This document shows positions 7,821-12,348 of a DNA stretch of 12,348 nt, piece after piece. The position numbers were made by a program, and so were the translations under genes. Origin of the DNA: Candidatus Heimdallarchaeota archaeon (GTDB lineage Archaea; Asgardarchaeota; Heimdallarchaeia; JABLTI01). How positions within the stretch are numbered: the stretch's first letter is position 1; the number at the start of each line of letters is the position of its first letter. Where the stretch lies: the NCBI GenBank assembly GCA_023128635.1, contig JAGMDP010000102.1, positions 1 to 12,348 of the forward strand, in the 5' to 3' direction. A model generated the notes under the pieces. It did no database searches. It was given only the letters and a program-made list of their open reading frames with translations, and was not told where the DNA came from.

Positions 7821-9646
7821 TATTTTTTACCTCCAGTACTTTCTTTGATGACAGATGTGTCTTCTTCACTAGAGACTTGAGACATCTCATCTATTGTGAG
7901 GTATTCTTGTTCCAAGAGTTGAGTTTCATACAAGTGTCTATATAATCCTCCTTTCTCGATTAGTTTTTCATGCGTACCTTGTTCAACAATTTCCCCTTTA
8001 TCCATAACTATGATTAAAGTAGCATATTTTATCGTTGACAATCTTTGAGTGATAACCAAAGTAGTTCTGTTTTTAATCAATTCATCTATAGCATTTTGGA
8101 ATTGATGTTCCGTCTCAAAATCAAGTGCACTCGAAGAATCATCCATAATTAATAGGGGATTATTAAGTAGTAAAGCTCGAGCAATTGTAAGTCTCTGTTT
8201 TTGTCCACCGGAAAGTGTAACTCCTCGTTCACCTACAATGGTCTCATAACCATCTGGAAAAGAGGTGATAAACTCATCAGCTTGAGCGATTTTTGCTACT
8301 CGAATGATTTCTTTGTCGGTAGCGTCTGGTTTTCCAAAAGCAATATTCTCTTTTATTGTCCGGGCAAAAAGAAATGCTTCTTGTTGGACAACAGCAATTT
8401 GTTGTCGTAAAGAATCAATTTTTACATCTTTAATATTAATCCCATCAATTTTCACAGAACCTTCTTGGGGATCGTAAAATCTCGGAACTAAACTTACAAT
8501 TGTGCTTTTACCGGAACCTGTTGTTCCAAGAAACGCTACAGTTTCCCCAGCTGGAATTTCTAGATTAATGTTCTTTAAAACTGGAGGATTATCTTCTATA
8601 TAAGCAAAAGTTACTCCTTCAAAAGCTATGACACCAGCTATTTTTGGCATTTCAATCGCATCAGATTTTTCCTGAATCTTCTTCTCCATGTCAACGACTT
8701 CAAATATTCTGTTGAGGGAAGCAGTACCCTCTTGAAAATGGAGAATTGCAAATGAGAGGAATCGAGTAGGCATCTGTAGTAAGATCAAGAAACTATTGAT
8801 AGCAATTAAATCACCAACAAGGAGATCTCCAGCGATAACACTTTTACCTCCAAAAAACAGAAGGAAAAAGGAACCAAGACCAAGTACAAATGGAAAAATA
8901 GTTGTTAGAAAAGCCCGTAATCGAGCCATCCTCATATTCAAATCAAGATATAATTGGTTTTCACTTTCGAATTTTTCAATTTCAAAGTCTTCTGCAGCAA
9001 AAGCTCGAACAACATGAGCACCATAAACATTTTCCGCTAGAACTGAATTCATATCTCCAAATTTATTCTGAATTTCCCTCATGAGAGGTCTAGCTCGTTT
9101 TGCATAAGAAAACATGATTGCAAACATCACAGGAGCAATACCAATAACAAACAATAGAAGCTGCCAATCCATTCGACCAATCGAGATGAAAATCCCAGTG
9201 TACAGCATGATTGCTCGCAAGAAAATCCGCATACCTATACTAAGTAATCGTCTAATTGCTTCGACATCACTTGTTCCTCGAGAGATTAATTGTCCAGTTT
9301 CAATTCGATCAAAGAAATCAATTGATTGTTTCTGAATTTTTGTGTACAATTGATTTCGCAAATCAAAGATAAGCGATTGCGAGACGTACTCATTAATATA
9401 TCTTTGAAGAAAACGGAAAATTGCTGCGCATAAACCTGTACCAACATAAATAGGCAACCATAAAATCAATTGATCATAATTCTTCCCATAAAAAACATCA
9501 TTGATTAAAATCTTAATAATCCAAGGAGTGAATAATGTAAATCCAGAATCAAGAATAGCAGAGAAGATAACTACAATTAGAGCAAACCAGGTTTTTCTTT
9601 TCATAAAACTAAATACTCTTAGGATCGGATGCATCTGCTTACTCAC
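7820..9646 (-). CDS. ABC exporter half-transporter, subunit with degenerate ATP site (Asp for Glu, Gln for His)
   Basis: A 608-residue B-type ABC exporter half with a membrane domain (about 15-310) and an NBD (about 338-575). Walker A is GTTGSGKST (374-382), the Q-loop residue is Gln422, and the signature is canonical LSGGQ (478-482). Walker B reads LLIMDDSSSALD, with Asp503 where catalytic Glu is expected, and the H-loop reads VITQRLST, with Gln534 instead of His. Such changes mark the non-hydrolysing partner in heterodimeric exporters such as TM287/288, BmrCD and LmrCD. Its intact LSGGQ would complete the active site of the downstream partner. The start is GTG at 9646, without a clear SD. 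ATG at codon 5 (9634), preceded by GAGTGAG, is a reasonable alternative. A hydrophilic Glu/Ser-rich tail (about 580-608) follows the NBD. Confidence 0.95.
   Translation of the reverse strand: MSKQMHPILRVFSFMKRKTWFALIVVIFSAILDSGFTLFTPWIIKILINDVFYGKNYDQLILWLPIYVGTGLCAAIFRFLQRYINEYVSQSLIFDLRNQLYTKIQKQSIDFFDRIETGQLISRGTSDVEAIRRLLSIGMRIFLRAIMLYTGIFISIGRMDWQLLLFVIGIAPVMFAIMFSYAKRARPLMREIQNKFGDMNSVLAENVYGAHVVRAFAAEDFEIEKFESENQLYLDLNMRMARLRAFLTTIFPFVLGLGSFFLLFFGGKSVIAGDLLVGDLIAINSFLILLQMPTRFLSFAILHFQEGTASLNRIFEVVDMEKKIQEKSDAIEMPKIAGVIAFEGVTFAYIEDNPPVLKNINLEIPAGETVAFLGTTGSGKSTIVSLVPRFYDPQEGSVKIDGINIKDVKIDSLRQQIAVVQQEAFLFARTIKENIAFGKPDATDKEIIRVAKIAQADEFITSFPDGYETIVGERGVTLSGGQKQRLTIARALLLNNPLLIMDDSSSALDFETEHQFQNAIDELIKNRTTLVITQRLSTIKYATLIIVMDKGEIVEQGTHEKLIEKGGLYRHLYETQLLEQEYLTIDEMSQVSSEEDTSVIKESTGGKK
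7829..7834 (-). promoter_or_regulatory. Strong SD at the junction of the two ABC genes
   Basis: GGAGGT on the minus strand ends eight bases before ATG 7820. It lies within the last codons of the upstream half-transporter, whose stop shares one base with this start (TAATG). This fixes the start and indicates coupled translation of the pair. Confidence 0.8.
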
Positions 9647-9681
9647 TCTAAATTCTTATTTCTATTTATCATCAATTCATC

Positions 9682-9713
9682 TATTAAAAATTGTTTTGAT
9701 TTAATTTAAAATT
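9682..9713 (-). promoter_or_regulatory. Possible TATA region for the ABC exporter operon
   Basis: The 91-base spacer between the HEAT gene and the first ABC gene is very AT-rich. On the minus strand it holds TTTTAAATTAA (about 9701-9711) and AATTTTTAATA (9682-9692), either of which could be a TATA box. The second would place transcription near 9662, giving a leader of about 15-30 bases. In such AT-rich DNA these matches are weak evidence. Confidence 0.3.
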
Positions 9714-9737
9714 CAAAATAAAATGAACGTTTGAAAC

Positions 9738-10793
9738 TCATTCACTACTTTCTCTTATTTGTTCTAGAGCTTTCTTAGCTGCCTTAACTATTTTTCGATA
9801 TTGGCTTCGAGATGCTTTAGTTAGGATCTCGATTGCACTGGAATCTTCTAGTATACCTAATGTAAGAGCAATTTCACTTCGAACAAATTGATTTGTGTCC
9901 ATAGACATTGCATTGATGAGATATTTCACGACTGATTTATCACGAATTTTTCCCAATGCTTCAGCACAAGATCTTCGAACGATATAGGATTGATCTCTCA
10001 AGAGAGTTTTTGAGAGGGAACGAACCGCTGTTGCTTTATAGTCTCTTATTAAGAGACTCTCTAAATTCTGAGAGCTGATTTTATGATACTCTAAAATTGA
10101 CCCAAGGGCATATGCAATTTCTCTTCGTGTCAATTCAGTTGCATCTTTTTGAAGAGCTTCACTTAATGTTGGGATAGAGGTGATATCATCTAATTTAATT
10201 AGAGCTGAAGCACACGAAAATTTGACTGAAGAATGAGCATCTCGTAACAATTGTTTTTCTAGTAATTCTTTCGCATCAAAATCACGAATTGATCCTAGTA
10301 CCCAAGCAGCAGTTTGACGAATTAGAGATTGACGACTATCAGTCAAGAGCTTTCTTATCTTTGGCAGGACTTCGGGAAAACTTTCAAAAGAGATTGCACC
10401 GACTATAGCCCAATAGACTACTTCCTCAGTTTTATCATCCAAAGCAATTTTTAGAAGCTCAAATGCTTCTTCAGTTTTGATTTGACTGAGAGCCCAAACT
10501 GATCGAGCACGAATCTCTTTCTTCACTGAGGTATTATTATATAATTTCTTTAACAAATGCATAATATTTTGCGGATTAAGCTTGACTAATGATATTAAAG
10601 CTAATTCTTGAATTGGTACTTGAGAATCAGTTAAAACGATATTTTGTAAGAGATCATTTGTTTCTTGGAATTCATTTTGCAGTAATAAATGAATTGCTTG
10701 AATCCTTTTTTCACTTACGTTTGAATTAAGCATCATTTCTATTTGATGCAAATCTTTGATTTCTTCCTTTTCTGACCCATTTGTTTCAGTCAT
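9738..10793 (-). CDS. HEAT-repeat (PBS-lyase-type) scaffold protein
   Basis: A 351-residue protein made of about nine or ten short HEAT-like repeats of roughly 31 residues. Each repeat has an acidic or polar turn followed by a helix of the form V+xxAaxALGxI. Clear copies are RQTAAWVLGSI (159-169), VKFSCASALIKL (190-201), RREIAYALGSI (223-233), VRRSCAEALGKI (272-283), VRSEIALTLGIL (304-315) and a last one at 336-346. Residues 239-270 depart from the period and look like an insertion or an extra hairpin. Residues 1-20 are charged. No catalytic residues, signal peptide or membrane segment can be seen. The family usually forms curved protein-binding surfaces and includes phycobilin lyase subunits, but no phycobilin context exists here. 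The gene lies 103 bases after inositol-phosphate synthase, behind a likely terminator, so it may be transcribed separately. ATG at 10793 lacks a good SD. Confidence 0.88.
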   Translation of the reverse strand: MTETNGSEKEEIKDLHQIEMMLNSNVSEKRIQAIHLLLQNEFQETNDLLQNIVLTDSQVPIQELALISLVKLNPQNIMHLLKKLYNNTSVKKEIRARSVWALSQIKTEEAFELLKIALDDKTEEVVYWAIVGAISFESFPEVLPKIRKLLTDSRQSLIRQTAAWVLGSIRDFDAKELLEKQLLRDAHSSVKFSCASALIKLDDITSIPTLSEALQKDATELTRREIAYALGSILEYHKISSQNLESLLIRDYKATAVRSLSKTLLRDQSYIVRRSCAEALGKIRDKSVVKYLINAMSMDTNQFVRSEIALTLGILEDSSAIEILTKASRSQYRKIVKAAKKALEQIRESSE

Positions 10794-10795
10794 TT

Positions 10796-10843
10796 ATCTC
10801 AAACCCTACAAGACTCTTTTCTTCGTGATGTTTCTTTTGAGAT
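10796..10843. repeat. 8-bp inverted repeat in the leader of the HEAT-repeat gene
   Basis: ATCTCAAA (10796-10803) and TTTGAGAT (10836-10843) are perfect inverse complements separated by 32 bases. One arm ends two bases before the HEAT-gene ATG on the minus strand. It could be an operator or an mRNA stem near the start codon. An 8-bp match in AT-rich DNA can also arise by chance. Confidence 0.4.
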
Positions 10844-10851
10844 TTTCATCT

Positions 10852-10885
10852 AAAAAAAGAAAGCCCATAAGGGATTTATCCCTTA
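10852..10885 (-). terminator. Hairpin plus U-tract terminator after inositol-phosphate synthase
   Basis: Eleven bases past the synthase stop on the minus strand is a perfect 7-bp stem, TAAGGGA/TCCCTTA, with a 4-base loop (10868-10885). About nine bases later comes a run of seven T (10852-10858). The hairpin is symmetric on both strands, but the T run follows it only on the minus strand, in the direction of the synthase transcript. Archaea often terminate on the T tract alone; the hairpin may stabilise the mRNA end. Confidence 0.55.
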
Positions 10886-10896
10886 CTCATTGACTT

Positions 10897-12132
10897 TTAT
10901 TTTACAATCTTTGCTTGCATATCCTCAAGCGGAACTTTCTTTCCTTCTTTAATCCAGTTCATATAGAGCTCATATTGTAGGAAGGTGTTTCCAATGATAT
11001 CATCTATTGGATGTTTAAAGAAGAAAGCTAATTCATGAATTGCTCCGAATTCACCTCTTGATTTTGCAAACATTAAGCTGCGTGCAATATCTATTGCTAC
11101 TGGTGCGGCTAGGATAGAATCAATTCCATGCCAAGTAAATTGTAAAGCCATCTTAGTTCCTAAGAAACCTCGATAGGAGATATAATCCCAAGCTACCTTG
11201 TGATCAGCTAGTGGTGGGAAGTACTTGATTTCGGTTATTGAGAATGGTGAATAACCAATGCTACTACTAATTGCTTTGTCTTTACTTTCAATTTTGCTTT
11301 CCTTATTTGCATCTTTACTCAAAGTGACACCATCATCATCACCAAGAATATTAAATCCAGCCCAACCAAGTATCTTAAGACTCCTCATCTTAAACATGGG
11401 AGCTAGAGTAGTTTTCATAAGAGTCTCGCCAGTTTTTCCATCATCACCCATATAAGGGATCTGCTGTTTAACTGCCAATTCCCTGATTGCTGGAACAGTT
11501 GCACCATGTGAAGGAGTAAAGTTTCCATAGGGTATTTTTTGTTTGAGGGATGCATAAGCGTAAAGCATACTAGCAGTTACTTTTTCAGTTTTGTTTTCAT
11601 CAATCAACCCTTCAAAAGTATCTAATGATTGATGCTCTTCTGTGAGTGGGATGTGAGGTTCAGTGGATGCGGCATTAATAACACATACTTCACCATTTTT
11701 GTTTTTGAACGACTCATAATCTTTCATTATACGTCCAACTATTTCAGAAAGAGTTAAGCCTTCACCTTCTAAGGTTTCAAGTTCTCCTAATGCATCTACA
11801 CCTGGACCACAATTAATAGCAGTTCCTTTTTTAGCCTTTATTTTAGACAATTCATTTTTTCCCGCATCAAGAAACGATCTTTTAAAATGAACATTTTCTT
11901 CCCAGATCTTTTCAGAAGCTTGGAATGCATTTCGATCTAGAAATCTAACTTCATGTCCACCTAATGCGATTTCCTCTAATGGAAATTTGCTTCTTATAAG
12001 ATCACATTCTGGGTCTTCTGTGACTATTCCTGCATGTACTCGAGGTGCTGCTCCTGCTTTTATTGCTGCCAAACCAGTCATAGTAGTGGTTGACACCGCA
12101 CCATAAGCACCTATTAACCAAATTCCTGTCAT
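10897..12132 (-). CDS. ino1: Myo-inositol-1-phosphate (inositol-3-phosphate) synthase
   Basis: A 411-residue NAD-dependent isomerase (EC 5.5.1.4) that converts glucose 6-phosphate to inositol 1(3)-phosphate. The N-terminus is a Rossmann fold with GAYGAVSTTT (8-17) as the dinucleotide loop. Family motifs follow in order: GPGVDALGELE (109-119), NAASTEP (153-159), GDDGKTGETLMKTT (229-242), NILGDDDGVTLS (261-272), SKIESKDKAI (279-288) and DHKVAWDY (310-317), then GIDSILAAPVAIDIARS (336-352). The last three motifs line up by eye with the yeast enzyme motifs NHLGNNDG, SKEISKS and SKVAMDE, and Lys312 matches the lysine of the last. The size is close to archaeal enzymes of about 390-400 residues and shorter than eukaryotic ones. 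In archaea the product usually feeds archaetidylinositol synthesis; in some hyperthermophiles it feeds di-inositol phosphate. No lipid-synthesis partner is visible in the window. ATG at 12132 is the first possible start: the upstream ATG at 12150 is closed by a stop after four codons. Confidence 0.95.
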   Translation of the reverse strand: MTGIWLIGAYGAVSTTTMTGLAAIKAGAAPRVHAGIVTEDPECDLIRSKFPLEEIALGGHEVRFLDRNAFQASEKIWEENVHFKRSFLDAGKNELSKIKAKKGTAINCGPGVDALGELETLEGEGLTLSEIVGRIMKDYESFKNKNGEVCVINAASTEPHIPLTEEHQSLDTFEGLIDENKTEKVTASMLYAYASLKQKIPYGNFTPSHGATVPAIRELAVKQQIPYMGDDGKTGETLMKTTLAPMFKMRSLKILGWAGFNILGDDDGVTLSKDANKESKIESKDKAISSSIGYSPFSITEIKYFPPLADHKVAWDYISYRGFLGTKMALQFTWHGIDSILAAPVAIDIARSLMFAKSRGEFGAIHELAFFFKHPIDDIIGNTFLQYELYMNWIKEGKKVPLEDMQAKIVK

Positions 12133-12194
12133 TACATTTACAACCTGTTCATTCGTGTATTCCTATTATTTTATGGTCATATAATAGTAATGCC

Positions 12195-12206
12195 TTTTTA
12201 AATTTA
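12195..12206 (-). promoter_or_regulatory. ino1: TATA-like box upstream of inositol-phosphate synthase
   Basis: On the minus strand TAAATTTAAAAA resembles an archaeal TATA box and lies 63-74 bases before the synthase ATG. Transcription would then begin near 12175, leaving a leader of about 40 bases. A short inverted repeat (12211-12228) lies just upstream. The call rests on sequence resemblance only. Confidence 0.4.
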
Positions 12207-12210
12207 TTAG

Positions 12211-12285
12211 GTCTTTCTATAAAAAGACAGGAAAAAAGGGAAAATAAGGATATAGAGAATAGATAAGGAAAAAGAAAATGTTACA
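12211..12285 (-). terminator. T-rich terminator region and hairpin after the partial gene at the right edge
   Basis: After the stop at 12286 the minus strand is strongly pyrimidine-rich, with repeated T tracts including TTTTTT at 12232-12237 and TTTTT at 12221-12225. The region ends in a perfect 6-bp inverted repeat, GTCTTT/AAAGAC, with a 6-base loop (12211-12228). Multiple T tracts suit archaeal termination. The inverted repeat could instead be an operator for the synthase promoter that follows. Confidence 0.4.
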
Positions 12286-12348
12286 TTAATCTTGTCTCAA
12301 AGACATTAGATTTAAAAACAATTCTTTTCCTGCTTCAGCAGCTTTTCC
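12286..12348 (-). CDS. C-terminal end of an unidentified protein (partial, runs off the window)
   Basis: The minus strand is open from the window edge to TAA at 12286-12288 and encodes the last 20 residues, GKAAEAGKELFLNLMSLRQD. The amphipathic, helix-favouring composition and the T-rich stretch that follows suggest a real gene end. No family can be recognised from 20 residues, and the stretch could be chance. If real, it is the gene upstream of inositol-phosphate synthase on the same strand, 153 bases away. Confidence 0.4.
   Translation of the reverse strand, partial: GKAAEAGKELFLNLMSLRQD

Noticed and set aside
11258..11455. 65-codon plus-strand open frame opposite inositol-phosphate synthase
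   Set aside because: Overlaps conserved catalytic motifs of the synthase on the other strand; low-complexity Leu/Ser product.
12138..12150. Four-codon upstream ORF (ATG to TAA) just before the synthase start
   Set aside because: Very short, no SD, and expected by chance in such a leader; it serves only to exclude an earlier synthase start.
1..12348. Search by eye for CRISPR arrays, tRNA/rRNA genes, transposon ends and defence genes
   Set aside because: No regularly spaced direct repeats, cloverleaf with CCA-type end, transposase motifs or nuclease domains were seen. The repetitive signals are protein-level TPR and HEAT repeats, not DNA repeats.

Overview
The window most likely comes from a low-GC archaeon. 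The evidence is an archaeal/eukaryal-type inositol-phosphate synthase, a heterodimeric ABC exporter of a type common in prokaryotes, AT-rich TATA-like elements, U-tract terminators, and GGAGGT ribosome-binding sites beside TTG and GTG starts. A giant cytoplasmic helical-repeat protein and a HEAT-repeat protein would suit an Asgard-type archaeon. That placement is inference, since nothing in the window is a taxonomic marker. There is no rRNA, tRNA, CRISPR array, mobile element or obvious horizontally acquired island.

Layout. Positions 31-4503 (+) encode one 1490-residue protein made almost entirely of TPR/SNAP-like helical hairpins, ending in what look like two winged-helix modules. It meets the next gene tail to tail with no spacer: the two stop codons occupy 4501-4503 and 4504-4506. 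Everything to the right is on the minus strand. In transcription order this is: the last 20 codons of an unidentified gene (12348-12286), a 153-base spacer with a T-rich tract, a hairpin and a TATA-like box, inositol-1-phosphate synthase (12132-10897), a 103-base spacer with a hairpin plus U7 tract, a HEAT-repeat protein (10793-9738), a 91-base AT-rich spacer, two ABC exporter half-transporters (9646-7820 and 7820-5946, coupled by a TAATG overlap and a strong SD), a 56-base spacer, and an MFS transporter (5889-4504).

How the genes work together. The two ABC half-transporters form an asymmetric heterodimer. One NBD has an intact LSGGQ but Asp in place of the catalytic Glu and Gln in place of the switch His. 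The other has intact Glu and His but LSVGQ in place of LSGGQ. Together they give one competent and one degenerate ATP site, as in TM287/288, BmrCD and LmrCD. The MFS gene may belong to the same unit, which would place two export-type transporters together. Inositol-phosphate synthase probably supplies the head group of archaetidylinositol lipids. The HEAT protein is probably a protein-protein scaffold of unknown partner. No intergenic stretch exceeds 153 bases.

Most of the window is ordinary. The feature most worth following is the giant helical-repeat/winged-helix protein, whose layout (long helical solenoid followed by winged helix) resembles that of eukaryotic PCI-type scaffolds.
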